Made by a program: the position numbers and the translations under genes. DNA of 19,155 nucleotides from Bacillota bacterium. Lineage in GTDB: Bacteria; Bacillota_I; Bacilli_A; Acholeplasmatales; Acholeplasmataceae. Under the pieces are notes generated by a model. It searched no databases. It worked only from the letters and a program-made list of their open reading frames with translations, and had not been told where the DNA came from. Where the stretch lies: NCBI GenBank assembly GCA_006226985.1, contig SBGC01000097.1, forward strand, positions 1 to 19,155. Reading direction: 5' to 3'. Of the stretch, positions 1 through 7,309 are shown one piece after another; the first letter of the stretch is position 1; each line of letters begins with the position of its first letter.

Positions 1-47
1 CATAATATTTATGCCATTAAATGGATTTTTTACTGTTTTTCGCAAAT

Positions 48-76
48 TTCACACGATATCAAAAAAGTGATATAAT
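48..76 (+). promoter_or_regulatory. Promoter of yidD
   Basis: A TTCACA -35 (48-53), a 17-base spacer and a perfect TATAAT -10 (71-76) form a near-consensus vegetative promoter. Transcription should begin near base 83. The leader before the ATG at 92 would then be only about 9 bases, with GGTGA as the only ribosome-binding sequence. The in-frame TTG at 80 lies before the predicted transcript start and so is not a usable start. Confidence 0.75.
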
Positions 77-91
77 GGATTGGGTGAACAT

Positions 92-388
92 ATGAGAAAA
101 ATTGCAATTAAACTCATCGAATGGTATCAAAGAGATATTTCTCCTCACAGTAATCATAAATGTAGATATTTACCGACCTGCTCACAGTATGCCAAAGAAT
201 GTTATATACGGTTTAACTTTTTTAAGGCATCTTTTTTAACAGCGAAAAGAATTTTAAAGTGTAATCCGCTTTTTAAACCAAAATATGACCCTGTTCCAGA
301 AAAGAAAGTACGGGGTAAAAGTCACAAACACGATCATGATCATCCCCATGAACATGATCATATAGAAGGTGAGAATCCTCATGATTAA
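92..388 (+). CDS. yidD: YidD-family membrane protein insertion efficiency factor, His-rich tail
   Basis: This is a small YidD (DUF37) protein, which in other bacteria sits at the inner membrane and assists the YidC/Sec insertion route. The family core is clear: an amphipathic N-terminal segment (MRKIAIKLIEWYQRDISP), then the cysteine motif CRYLPTCSQYA at about residues 25-35, then FFKASFLTAKRILKCNP. From ATG 92 it is 98 residues, longer than the roughly 70-85 usual for the family. The extra length is a C-terminal tail of alternating His with Asp/Glu/Pro, eight His in the last 22 residues, suggestive of metal binding (inference). The ATG start is chosen because the promoter places the transcript start at about 83. 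The next gene starts inside its last codons (8-base overlap), so the two are translationally coupled. Confidence 0.9.
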   Translation: MRKIAIKLIEWYQRDISPHSNHKCRYLPTCSQYAKECYIRFNFFKASFLTAKRILKCNPLFKPKYDPVPEKKVRGKSHKHDHDHPHEHDHIEGENPHD

Positions 389-881
389 GATTAGAAAATT
401 AGATAGTGATGATGCGAAAATTTATCAAACAATCCGATTACAAGCACTCAAAGAAAGTCAAACATCTTTCAGTAGTAGTTATGAAGAAGAAAAAGATCGT
501 GATATCACATCCATTCAAGATCGACTATCACAATCATTTGCCCATACATATGGAGCATTTGATGAACAATTGCTCGTTGGTATCATTTCATTTGTAGCAG
601 AAACACGTATAAAAACACGACACACTGCTGATATTTATGGTATGTATGTCGACTCCAATTATCGTAATCAAGGCATAGGAAAAGCGTTACTAAACCATGT
701 TATGATTGAAGCTAAAAAAAGAGGAATCATCGAAAAGATTCGATTATCTGTTACAGAGTCTAATAAGGATGCGATACGTCTATATGAATCTGTTGGATTT
801 AAGATCTATGGATACGAAAAAAATTCAATGAAAATTGATCAAACATATTACAACACCTGTTTTATGGAAATTCACTTATGA
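381..881 (+). CDS. GNAT family N-acetyltransferase
   Basis: A 166-residue single-domain GNAT protein that should transfer an acetyl group from acetyl-CoA to an amine; the substrate cannot be told from the sequence. The central strand IYGMYVDSNYR is followed by the acetyl-CoA pyrophosphate loop NQGIGKALL at about residues 95-103, and the C-terminal half has NKDAIRLYESVGF, the usual alpha4-beta7 region. A GTG at 369 opens the same frame, but the purine-rich GAAGGTGAG (365-373) is placed to serve the ATG at 381. That ATG overlaps the yidD stop by 8 bases, so it is read as the second gene of a yidD operon. It stops with TGA just before a strong terminator. The link to YidD is positional only. Confidence 0.88.
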   Translation: MIKIRKLDSDDAKIYQTIRLQALKESQTSFSSSYEEEKDRDITSIQDRLSQSFAHTYGAFDEQLLVGIISFVAETRIKTRHTADIYGMYVDSNYRNQGIGKALLNHVMIEAKKRGIIEKIRLSVTESNKDAIRLYESVGFKIYGYEKNSMKIDQTYYNTCFMEIHL

Positions 882-884
882 AAA

Positions 885-912
885 AACCAATCTCGCGATT
901 GGTTATTTTTTT
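885..912. terminator. Bidirectional terminator between GNAT gene and kinase gene
   Basis: An 8-bp perfect stem AACCAATC/GATTGGTT (885-892 and 897-904) with a TCGC tetraloop is followed on + by ATTTTTTTT. On - it is followed by TTTTTT, from the A-run at 881-886. It ends both the rightward yidD-GNAT unit and the leftward kinase gene, whose TAA stop (903-905) lies in the stem. Confidence 0.88.
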
Positions 913-1460
913 AAAAGTCTTCGCATAATCATATGAGATTGAACAACAATATTATGTGCTTCGACATAATCTAAATGATAGGCTTGTACTTCATCAAACA
1001 GTTTTTTTGACTCTTCAATTAAATAATGTGTGAGTTTTAGAAGCTCTTCATTGTTATAATGAGCATACCAGCAATTTTTTGTATGGTTTTTGTATTTAAT
1101 GAGATCATCCATTTTTTCTTGTGGTGTCCAATCCTTATATCCTAAATAAAGAATTTTAATATCTTTGGGATAAGTATCAAGTAATTCACGTGAAAATGAC
1201 GTTAAAAAATGAACCCCTTCGATGATTTGGTTTTCTTTATTTTGAATCAGTGTTTCAATCCATGCACGGATATAAGGTTCGAGTGCTTTTGAAACAGAAG
1301 GATCTGATTCATTAGCATTAATACCTAATGAAGGATTGGCTTTATGAAACATCATCATGATGTGATCAGTTGATGTAATGGAATAGCCTGTTTCTTTTGA
1401 TAATGTGGTTGCTAGAATCGATTTACCGGTCTTAGCCATACCTGTTAAAATATAAATCAT
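903..1460 (-). CDS. P-loop nucleotide kinase-like protein
   Basis: A 185-residue P-loop NTPase. Walker A is GMAKTGKS at residues 7-14, right at the N-terminus as in small-molecule and nucleotide kinases, followed by the TGYSITSTDHI segment where adenylate/shikimate-type kinases bind their acceptor. IIEGVHFL at about 79-86 resembles the strand carrying the Walker B or acceptor-site acidic residue. KILYLGYKDWTPQEKMDDL could be the lid/base-binding part. The overall pattern recalls uncharacterised 2-phosphoglycerate kinase-like or zeta-toxin-like ATPases, but the substrate is not identifiable. GAGGTG lies 4-9 bases before the ATG. The gene follows proS on the same strand after a terminator-like hairpin, so it may depend on read-through or on a promoter inside the end of proS. 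Confidence 0.75.
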   Translation of the reverse strand: MIYILTGMAKTGKSILATTLSKETGYSITSTDHIMMMFHKANPSLGINANESDPSVSKALEPYIRAWIETLIQNKENQIIEGVHFLTSFSRELLDTYPKDIKILYLGYKDWTPQEKMDDLIKYKNHTKNCWYAHYNNEELLKLTHYLIEESKKLFDEVQAYHLDYVEAHNIVVQSHMIMRRLLKK

Positions 1461-1472
1461 AAAACACCTCGT

Positions 1473-1499
1473 TAAAAACAGAGTAAAAATTTACCCTGT
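1473..1499 (-). terminator. Terminator after proS
   Basis: Reading leftward, ACAGGGTAAA and TTTACTCTGT (1490-1499 and 1478-1487) can pair as a stem with one G-U pair, followed by TTTTTAAC. The theoretical loop is only two bases, so the top pairs must open. It lies between the proS stop and the kinase start and could be a leaky terminator. A T-run on the other side (1502-1509) would also let it act rightward. Confidence 0.6.
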
Positions 1500-1507
1500 C
1501 GTTTTTT

Positions 1508-2941
1508 TTAATATGCGCGAGCAAACCAAACAGTTTGAGTCGCTTTCTTGCCAGTCACTGGGCATAATTTTGTAATCAGTTTTTGTTCAAAAGGAATAAC
1601 ACGTGCAGTAGCAGTCGTATCTTTCTTTATTTGAATTTCTGCTTCTTCACCGCTGATACTTAATGCAACATAGCCACCTTGTTTGATATATGACTTAAAC
1701 TCATCATATGTTTTAGCTTCATATGTATTCTTTTGAACATGATTTAATGCATTTTGATAAAGTGTATCATGCATATCTTTAAAAATTCTTGGCATTTCTT
1801 TTGTCACGTGATCGAGTTCAACAACATGTTTTTGTCTGTCGTGTCTTGTGACTAAAGTGACATGATTGTGTTCTAAGTCACGTGGACCAATTTCAATGCG
1901 AACAGGTACACCTTTCATTTCATATTCAGAAAACTTCCAACCTGGAGACTTCGATGAATCATCAATCGATACACGGTAACCTTGTGCTTTAAGTTCTTGA
2001 TAAAGTTTTGTAGTTGCGTTTTGAACAACTTCTTTTTGTGATTGAATTGGAATGATAACAACTTGAATAGGTGCAACGTATGGAGGCATGACTAAGCCTT
2101 CATCATCACCATGAACCATGATGACTGCACCAATTAATCTTGTTGAAACACCCCAAGAGGTTTGATAGGCATATTCTAATTGGTTTTGATCATTTTGGAA
2201 TTTAATATCAAAAGCTTTCGCAAACTCTTGACCAAAGTAATGGGTTGTTCCTGATTGTAGTGCTTGTCCATCGTGCATGAGTGCTTCAATGGAATATGTT
2301 TCAACTGCACCAGCAAATTTTTCTTTTTCGGTTTTTCTACCTGTAACAAAAGGTATAGCTAGTAATTCTTCTCCTAATTTACGATAGATCTCTAGAATAT
2401 CGAGCGTTTCTTTTCGTGCTTCAGCTTCTGAAGCATGAACAGTATGACCTTCTTGCCATAAAAACTCTTTTCCACGTAAAAATGGACGTGTCGTTTTTTC
2501 CCAACGAACGACTGAACACCATTGATTATATAATTTGGGTAAATCACGGTATGAGTTCACGATTTTTTGATAGTGTGTACAAAAAAGTGTTTCGGATGTA
2601 GGACGAATGATTAATCGTTCTTGAAGATCTTCAACACCGGTTGTAGTCACCATAGCTGTTTCAGGAGCAAATCCTTCAACATGTTCTTTTTCCTTTTGGA
2701 AAAGTGATTCAGGGATGAGTAGTGGCATGTAAACATTTTGATGATTCGTTTCTTTAAAACGACGATCTAAATAATTCATGATGCCTTCCCATATTGCATA
2801 ACCATAAGGACGATAAATGATGAAACCTTTCACATCACTATAATCCATCAGTTCTGCTTTTAAACATAAATCTGTATACCATTGTGCGAAATCAACATCT
2901 CTTGATGTAATCGCATCAACTAATTTTTTATTTTGACTCAC
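1508..2941 (-). CDS. proS: Prolyl-tRNA synthetase, eukaryote/archaeal type
   Basis: Class II aminoacyl-tRNA synthetase that charges tRNA-Pro with proline. It is the short type without the editing insertion of typical bacterial ProRS. The N-terminal ITSRDVDFAQWYTD, motif 1 region GFIIYRPYGYAIWEGIM, motif 2 VVRWEKTTRPFLRGKEFLWQEGHT-type block (about residues 145-165) and motif 3 GVSTRLIGAVIMVHGDD are all recognisable. They are followed by the anticodon-binding domain and the characteristic C-terminal FARAY ending in tyrosine. A GTG at 2950 opens the frame, but AAAGGTG (2954-2948) fits a start at the next in-frame GTG, base 2941, with 6-base spacing, giving 477 residues beginning MSQNKKLVDAI. 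It lies 26 bases after cvfB and is probably co-transcribed with it. No T-box is seen in front. Confidence 0.95.
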   Translation of the reverse strand: MSQNKKLVDAITSRDVDFAQWYTDLCLKAELMDYSDVKGFIIYRPYGYAIWEGIMNYLDRRFKETNHQNVYMPLLIPESLFQKEKEHVEGFAPETAMVTTTGVEDLQERLIIRPTSETLFCTHYQKIVNSYRDLPKLYNQWCSVVRWEKTTRPFLRGKEFLWQEGHTVHASEAEARKETLDILEIYRKLGEELLAIPFVTGRKTEKEKFAGAVETYSIEALMHDGQALQSGTTHYFGQEFAKAFDIKFQNDQNQLEYAYQTSWGVSTRLIGAVIMVHGDDEGLVMPPYVAPIQVVIIPIQSQKEVVQNATTKLYQELKAQGYRVSIDDSSKSPGWKFSEYEMKGVPVRIEIGPRDLEHNHVTLVTRHDRQKHVVELDHVTKEMPRIFKDMHDTLYQNALNHVQKNTYEAKTYDEFKSYIKQGGYVALSISGEEAEIQIKKDTTATARVIPFEQKLITKLCPVTGKKATQTVWFARAY

Positions 2942-2967
2942 AATATTCACCTTTGCTCTTTATGCGT

Positions 2968-3810
2968 TTATTTTTTAACTAAAATTGTTTTGTTATCAAC
3001 AAAATCAATCTTTCTTTCCTTATATAAATGTCCTAAAGCTCGTTTAAAAGCTTTTTTGCTCATTTGAAATGTTTCATCGATTTCTTCAGGTGTTGAGTCT
3101 GAAGTTAAATTTAAATCTCCATATCGAATAAGATGGGTTAAAATGCGATTGGCATCATCATAAATCGATACTTCTTTTTGTTCAATTAAAGAACCTGTAT
3201 ATCCCTTGTCTGAAATATAGGTAATCTTAACTTCTTTTTCTTCACCAAGTCTAAGAGTTTCTTTTACCATCGTATGATGAACAAAGACTTGATGACCTTC
3301 TTTAGAGAGTAGGTTAACACCTTCTCGACCAATTTTTTGAACAAAACAGTTTATTTTATCCTTTAATTGAAGGGAAGAACTGGGCTTTAAGATAATTTCT
3401 TCTTTGGTTGCAATTTTTGCTACGAGTTTACCTTTTACTTTAATAACTACATAAAGTTGATCACCTTTTATAGGCCAACTCTCAAGTTTAAAGGGTAGAT
3501 CATCTTTCGACAATAAAATATCTTTAGCAATACCCATATGTAGGAAGACACCTAATTCTGGGACAACATCTGTCACGGTTAAGAAACCCGGTCGTGTGGT
3601 TGTAATAAGTGGTGTTTTCAAGGTAGCAGCTAAACGACCTTTTTGATCAAAATACAAAAAAGCGTCGACATGGTCGCCTGGTTTTAATGCTTGATAATTT
3701 GATTCATTATTATGTAAAAAAATCTCACCATCCGATGAGTCAAGCATATATCCGATATCTGTTTTTCTGTTCACTGTCAATTGGTTGACATCACCAATAA
3801 AAATACCCAT
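2968..3810 (-). CDS. cvfB: CvfB-like S1-domain RNA-binding protein
   Basis: A 280-residue protein matching the CvfB/YitL family. These proteins have tandem S1-type OB folds and a C-terminal winged-helix domain, and in staphylococci bind RNA and affect virulence gene expression. The N-terminal OB fold runs about residues 1-60 (GDVNQLTVNRKTDIGYMLD, then GEIFLHNNE). An S1 repeat at about 65-140 contains GVFLHMGIAKDILLSKDDLP and another at about 145-210 contains FVQKIGREGVNLLSKEG. The winged helix at about 215-280 holds STPEEIDETFQMSKKAFKRALGHLYKERKI. AAAGGTGA sits just before the ATG. A weak -10-like TAAAAT (3827-3832) lies upstream without a convincing -35. It is the first gene of the cvfB-proS unit. 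Its role here is inferred from the family only. Confidence 0.85.
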   Translation of the reverse strand: MGIFIGDVNQLTVNRKTDIGYMLDSSDGEIFLHNNESNYQALKPGDHVDAFLYFDQKGRLAATLKTPLITTTRPGFLTVTDVVPELGVFLHMGIAKDILLSKDDLPFKLESWPIKGDQLYVVIKVKGKLVAKIATKEEIILKPSSSLQLKDKINCFVQKIGREGVNLLSKEGHQVFVHHTMVKETLRLGEEKEVKITYISDKGYTGSLIEQKEVSIYDDANRILTHLIRYGDLNLTSDSTPEEIDETFQMSKKAFKRALGHLYKERKIDFVDNKTILVKK

Positions 3811-3852
3811 ACTATCACCTTTTATTATTTTAACATATTTATGTATAAAACA

Positions 3853-3878
3853 TAAAAAAAAGAGTGCGATTGCACTCT
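3853..3878 (-). terminator. Terminator of the Fic gene
   Basis: A perfect 7-bp stem AGAGTGC/GCACTCT (3861-3867 and 3872-3878) with a four-base loop is followed leftward by eight T residues. The fic TAG stop (3877-3879) overlaps the foot of the stem. It isolates fic from cvfB. Confidence 0.88.
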
Positions 3879-4605
3879 ATAAGTCTAATTCTTTTAAAAT
3901 ATGTTCGTATTGTTCAATGAGTAACCCTCTAAAGAATGTTACGATGGGGTTTAAATCTTTTTCTGCTTTAAAGATTTCGAGTTTTTCAATATATGCTTCT
4001 CTTTTTTCAAGTGGTATGGATATAGGTAAATAGCCACCAGCCATTAAGAAATAGTTTAAAACAAGTTTTGCGAGTCTGCCATTCGCATCCACAAATGGAT
4101 GAATTTTCGCGATACTTGCATGCGCATAAGATGCAATCTCGATAGTATTACCTTCAAATTGTTCTATGTTCTTGAAGAACTTGCTCATGCGGTCATAGAC
4201 CTTGACGTAGTCAGGTGGTTGATGTGACGCACCAAATATATTGATATTAACGTTACGGTAGACGCCACCTTGGAAAATGCCGTCAACGAGGATTTCATGA
4301 ATATCCTTGAGTGTTTCTTCAGTAAATGGTTTGTTTTGTTTTGCTTCATTTTTTACAAAATCAAATGCTTTTAAGTGATTAAGAATTTCTTTTTGTTCTC
4401 TTTCACTATAGCCTAGTAGAGCTTTCGTATAGCTGAGTCGTTTAACTTCATCATAAGGAATACGATTTTTTCCTTCCATACCTACAGCATCATAAGTGTA
4501 GTCGAGTGCGAATTTTTTCTCATATTCTTCAATCGCTTGAATCTCGCATTCTTTAACGACATTACTTAAGTGCTGACGCTCTACCTCTAATAGATCTTTC
4601 TCCAT
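3877..4605 (-). CDS. Fic-domain protein (probable AMP-transferase)
   Basis: A 242-residue Fic/DOC protein; most family members transfer AMP from ATP to hydroxyls on target proteins. The core motif HPFVDANGRLAK (residues 169-180) has the catalytic His169, Asp173 and the NGR anion hole, but ends in Lys where the second arginine is usual. An N-terminal AVGMEGK (Glu44) matches the place of the inhibitory alpha-helix motif of class II Fic proteins (usually S/TxxxEGN), with Ala for Ser/Thr. A beta-hairpin GGVYRNVNINIFGASHQPP precedes the active site as usual. The frame is open upstream to a GTG at 4656, but a promoter with TATAAT at 4633-4638 starts transcripts near 4626. The ATG at 4605, preceded by GGGAG, is therefore taken. 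It is a lone gene with no antitoxin-like partner, so a self-inhibited stand-alone enzyme is likelier than a toxin-antitoxin pair. Confidence 0.88.
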   Translation of the reverse strand: MEKDLLEVERQHLSNVVKECEIQAIEEYEKKFALDYTYDAVGMEGKNRIPYDEVKRLSYTKALLGYSEREQKEILNHLKAFDFVKNEAKQNKPFTEETLKDIHEILVDGIFQGGVYRNVNINIFGASHQPPDYVKVYDRMSKFFKNIEQFEGNTIEIASYAHASIAKIHPFVDANGRLAKLVLNYFLMAGGYLPISIPLEKREAYIEKLEIFKAEKDLNPIVTFFRGLLIEQYEHILKELDL

Positions 4606-4632
4606 ATTATCAACGCTCCCATCTTTAAGATG

Positions 4633-4661
4633 ATTATAACATAAAAGCGCTATCACGACAA
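4633..4661 (-). promoter_or_regulatory. Promoter of the Fic gene
   Basis: Reading leftward: TTGTCG (4661-4656), a 17-base spacer, and a perfect TATAAT (4638-4633). The predicted transcript start near 4626 lies downstream of the GTG at 4656 and supports the ATG at 4605 as the true start. Confidence 0.65.
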
Positions 4662-4663
4662 TA

Positions 4664-4690
4664 GATAAAAGAAAAAGACGACAAGTCTTT
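4664..4690 (-). terminator. Weak terminator of the amino-acid ABC operon
   Basis: Reading leftward, AAAGAC and GTCTTT (4690-4685 and 4679-4674) form a 6-bp stem with a 5-base loop followed by TTCTTTTATC. It sits directly after the ATPase stop and before the Fic promoter. The stem is short and AT-rich, so termination may be partial. Confidence 0.5.
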
Positions 4691-4697
4691 AACTTTG

Positions 4698-5438
4698 TTA
4701 AGATTCGATGAATCTCTTTAAGAAAGCTTTCGTCCTATCTTCTTTGGGATGATTGAAAATTTGATCAGGTGTTCCTATTTCTGCAATGACACCTTGATCC
4801 ATAAAAACGACGCGATTAGATACTGCTTTTGCAAATTGCATTTCATGGGTAACAATGACCATTGTCATGCCTTCTCGTGCAAGTTTTTTAATCACTTCAA
4901 GGACTTCGCCAACCATTTCTGGGTCAAGTGCTGATGTCGGTTCATCAAACAGCATGAGATCCGGACCCATACATAACGCTCTCGCAATAGCAACCCTTTG
5001 TTTTTGTCCGCCAGAAAGTTCTGATACATTGGCATAGGTAAAGTCTTTCATACCAACTTTTTCTAAATAGTTTAAGGCAAGATCAATACTTTCTTTTTTA
5101 GTCATTTTTAAGAGCTTCATGGGTCCCAAGATGCAATTATCTATAACGTTTAAATTATTAAATAGATTAAATGATTGGAAAACCATGCCCATACGCATTC
5201 TAAGTTCTTCTAAATTTGTTTTTGGATCCATAAGATCTTTACCATGAAAATAAATGTGTCCTTCTTCGGGTTCATTTAATAGATTCAAACATCTTAGGAG
5301 TGTCGTTTTGCCTGATCCTGAAGAACCAATAATCGAAACAACTTCTTCTTGATAAATGTCTAAATGAATACCACTTAACACTTTTTGATTATCAAATCGT
5401 TTATGAAGATTATGGATTGAAATAAGTGGACTAGGCAT
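4698..5438 (-). CDS. Amino-acid ABC transporter ATPase (predicted lysine)
   Basis: A 246-residue GlnQ/HisP-type ATPase that drives uptake through the permease encoded just upstream. Visible motifs are Walker [10 protein letters not shown] (about 37-45), Q-loop VFQSFNLF, signature LSGGQKQR, Walker [13 protein letters not shown] and the H-loop VTHEM. The length is normal for polar amino-acid importers. An ATG at 5483 opens the frame earlier, but GAGGAAAC sits 5-12 bases before the ATG at 5438. That start gives the usual N-terminus ([16 protein letters not shown]) and an 8-base overlap with the permease stop, so translation is coupled. It is the last gene of the riboswitch-controlled operon; the lysine assignment rests on the riboswitch, not on this protein. 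Confidence 0.92.
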   Translation of the reverse strand: MPSPLISIHNLHKRFDNQKVLSGIHLDIYQEEVVSIIGSSGSGKTTLLRCLNLLNEPEEGHIYFHGKDLMDPKTNLEELRMRMGMVFQSFNLFNNLNVIDNCILGPMKLLKMTKKESIDLALNYLEKVGMKDFTYANVSELSGGQKQRVAIARALCMGPDLMLFDEPTSALDPEMVGEVLEVIKKLAREGMTMVIVTHEMQFAKAVSNRVVFMDQGVIAEIGTPDQIFNHPKEDRTKAFLKRFIES

Positions 5439-6180
5439 AGACGTTTCCTCTTCCCTTTTTAGGTTTACGGTTTTCAAGTGCATGGATGATTCGTGACGTC
5501 ATCGCTGTTAAGATTAAATAGATAATTCCAGCAATGAAAAAGCCTTCTACAAGTCTAAAATTTGATGATGTTGCTTGTTCAGTTGCTTTAAATAAATCGA
5601 TGACTCCAATGACAGATAGAACCGCTGTATCTTTTAAATTAACAATAAATTCATTTCCAATAGCTGGTAATGAATTTTTAATTGCTTGTGGCAACACAAT
5701 TTTAAACATCGACTGGTTAAACGAAAAACCAAGCGAACGTGCAGCTTCAAGTTGTCCTTTATCAATTCCATTAATACCACTGCGAATCACTTCAGCTATA
5801 TATGCTGTTGTATTCAAAATAACAACAAAAAACCCTGCAGTAAGTGGCTCCCAATAAGGAATATTTAGACCAGATAGACCATAGTAAAAAATCATTGCTT
5901 GAACAATCATAGGTGTTCCACGAAAAATGGTGACGTATAAATACGTCGTGATATGTCCAAACTTTTTGAGTATTTTCGAAGTTATAGTATCTCTTCTTTG
6001 ATCGATTTTCTGCATGCGAATAATCGTTAAGAAAAGTGATAAGATGAAACCACCTAGCGTACCGATAATCGATAACATCAAGGTAATGATCACCCCTCGA
6101 ATAAAGAGGTGATCATAGGTCTTGATTAAATAGAGAATGGTTTCAAAGAATGCATGCTTGGGAGGTAGACTCGTAAGCAT
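5431..6180 (-). CDS. Amino-acid ABC transporter permease (predicted lysine)
   Basis: A 249-residue HisM/GlnP-type inner-membrane permease of the polar amino-acid uptake family. It has about five hydrophobic spans, including [21 protein letters not shown] near residues 29-49 and a C-terminal [16 protein letters not shown]. The cytoplasmic EAA loop that contacts the ATPase is clear: [22 protein letters not shown] at about 162-183. FRGTPMIVQ at about 88-96 is also typical. The ATG is only 3 bases after the stop of the binding-protein gene, with no strong Shine-Dalgarno (just AAGAA next to the ATG), so it probably relies on translational coupling. Confidence 0.92.
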   Translation of the reverse strand: MLTSLPPKHAFFETILYLIKTYDHLFIRGVIITLMLSIIGTLGGFILSLFLTIIRMQKIDQRRDTITSKILKKFGHITTYLYVTIFRGTPMIVQAMIFYYGLSGLNIPYWEPLTAGFFVVILNTTAYIAEVIRSGINGIDKGQLEAARSLGFSFNQSMFKIVLPQAIKNSLPAIGNEFIVNLKDTAVLSVIGVIDLFKATEQATSSNFRLVEGFFIAGIIYLILTAMTSRIIHALENRKPKKGRGNVYA

Positions 6181-6183
6181 TTC

Positions 6184-7011
6184 TTAAGGTTGACGGTTTA
6201 ATGCAGCCGTCATCATGCTTGTGCGTTCACTCATTGAAAGATCTGCTAAAATCTCATTAATACGATCTCTTAAAGAGGTATCAACAAGTCTTAAAGCAAT
6301 CGATACAATCACTTCTTCATCAGTTACTGTGAACCCATTTCCTTCAGTAAATAAAATGATCGAAACATTTGAATTGGTTGCTGCCATGGCTTGCGCAACT
6401 GGTAGTTCAGCAACAAAAGCATCTGCTGTACCACTAACGACTTCTTGAAGTAAGAATGCATAAGTAGCAAGTGGTGTTAAATGATTAACACTTGGAATTT
6501 GATCGATTAAGTCATCTTGAAGTGTACCTTGTTGAGCAACGACTCTTGCTCCTGTAAAATCACTTAAAGATGTTGCATTCGCGTAAGACCCTGAACCTAA
6601 AACAACCATCACTTGCTCTGATCTAAAATATTCATTCGTAAATAGAACAGACTCTGCGCGTGCAGGTGTTGGACTCATACCAGCAATGATTAAATCAATA
6701 TTGCCACTATCGAGTGAAGGGATTAATCCGTCCCAATCAATTTGCTTGATAACAAGCTCTGCACCAAGTGCTTCTGCAATGATTTGTGCAATCACGACAT
6801 CATAACCATCTGCATAGGTACCACTTTGTCCATCGAGTGGATGTGTAAATTCACCTTGTGTTGTCGTTGTCCAGTTAAATGGTGCATAAGCTGCCTCTAA
6901 ACCAACGACGATGCGATCAACATTATCTGGGTCAATCGCTTCAGTCTCCTGACATGCAGCAAGACCTAAGGATAATGCTGCTAAAACAAATAAAACAAAA
7001 AATCTTTTCAT
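6184..7011 (-). CDS. Amino-acid ABC transporter substrate-binding lipoprotein (predicted lysine)
   Basis: A 275-residue family 3 extracellular solute-binding protein. The N-terminus from ATG 7011 is a lipoprotein signal, MKRFFVLFVLAALSLGLAAC, with lipobox LAAC and Cys20 as the lipid-modified residue. It is therefore tethered to the outer face of the membrane, as expected without an outer membrane. The two-lobe fold shows VVGLEAAYAPFNW near the start, the hallmark YDVVIAQIIAEALG, and LDSGNIDLIIAGMSPTPAR with its ligand-binding region. The frame extends upstream to 7065, but those codons lie in the riboswitch expression platform and AGAGGAAG sits before 7011. It is the first gene of the operon. 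Because the leader is a lysine riboswitch, lysine is the predicted ligand. Confidence 0.92.
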   Translation of the reverse strand: MKRFFVLFVLAALSLGLAACQETEAIDPDNVDRIVVGLEAAYAPFNWTTTTQGEFTHPLDGQSGTYADGYDVVIAQIIAEALGAELVIKQIDWDGLIPSLDSGNIDLIIAGMSPTPARAESVLFTNEYFRSEQVMVVLGSGSYANATSLSDFTGARVVAQQGTLQDDLIDQIPSVNHLTPLATYAFLLQEVVSGTADAFVAELPVAQAMAATNSNVSIILFTEGNGFTVTDEEVIVSIALRLVDTSLRDRINEILADLSMSERTSMMTAALNRQP

Positions 7012-7042
7012 GCTCTCTTCCTCTTTTCTTTGTTTTTTGAAC

Positions 7043-7066
7043 AAAAAAAGCATCCGAGAGGACACT
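7043..7066 (-). terminator. Riboswitch-controlled terminator
   Basis: Reading leftward, AGTGTCC (7066-7060), loop TCTC and GGATGCT (7055-7049) form a 7-bp stem with two G-U pairs followed by T's to 7043. The competing antiterminator pairs AGAGGCGCT (7108-7100) with AGTGTCCTCT (7066-7057), nine pairs with one bulge, and destroys the terminator. This is the expression platform of the lysine riboswitch. Confidence 0.82.
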
Positions 7067-7096
7067 TCAAAAATTAAAAACTAAATTTTTATTTTT

Positions 7097-7252
7097 GCTA
7101 GCGCCTCTACTTTCGTAGGAGTGTTATAAGTGTTTCCTATAACCCCATGAATAATATATGCCTATATCTTCATTCGGCGATGATTGCCTTTCGATCCATT
7201 CATAGTCTGCCGACTCCTGGACTTACTTTTCTACATCGCTACCTCTATGCTC
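7097..7252 (-). ncRNA. Lysine riboswitch (L box) aptamer
   Basis: The leftward leader matches the L-box architecture. AGAGGT opens the junction. P2 is GCGATG (7239-7234) paired to CATCGC (7182-7177), which runs into the invariant CGCCGAA. The P2 internal loops are conserved: AAAAGTAAGTCC on one side and GGATCGAAAGG on the other correspond to the kink-turn/loop-E parts of B. subtilis lysC. P3 (ATGAA/TTCAT), P4 (GTTATA 7143-7138 with TATAAC 7128-7123) and P5 (CTCCTAC-GAAA-GTAGAGG, 7121-7104) follow, and a weak P1 can be drawn with CTAGC at 7101-7097. Lysine binding should hold the strand at 7108-7100 in P5/P1, letting the terminator form and switching the importer off. Confidence 0.85.
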
Positions 7253-7270
7253 TTAAGTTGTACGGGTTCA

Positions 7271-7298
7271 ATTTTAGCATATAATGACATGATGTCAA
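7271..7298 (-). promoter_or_regulatory. Promoter of the lysine riboswitch/ABC operon
   Basis: Reading leftward: a perfect TTGACA (7298-7293), a 16-base spacer, and TAAAAT (7276-7271) preceded by TGC, an extended -10. The RNA should begin near 7264, about 12 bases before the aptamer. Confidence 0.8.
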
Positions 7299-7309
7299 CC
7301 GATATCCTT

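Noticed and set aside
13..33. Possible terminator of a gene to the left (CCAT-TAA-ATGG then T's)
   Set aside because: The stem is only 4 bp of mixed sequence with a 3-base loop, too weak to call.
3877..4605. Toxin-antitoxin pair with Fic as toxin
   Set aside because: The gene stands alone between its own promoter and terminator, no small antitoxin frame adjoins it, and an inhibitory-like motif is within the protein.
3877..4656. Longer Fic protein starting at GTG 4656
   Set aside because: That start lies before the predicted transcript start, in the -35 region of a good promoter, with no ribosome-binding sequence.
5534..5857. Rightward open frame of 107 codons inside the permease gene
   Set aside because: It is antisense to a clear ABC permease with an intact EAA motif, its translation has no family features, and no promoter or ribosome site supports it.
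7066..7260. T-box leader upstream of the amino-acid importer
   Set aside because: The AGGGUGGNACCGCG T-box sequence and specifier-loop layout are absent, while L-box signatures are present.
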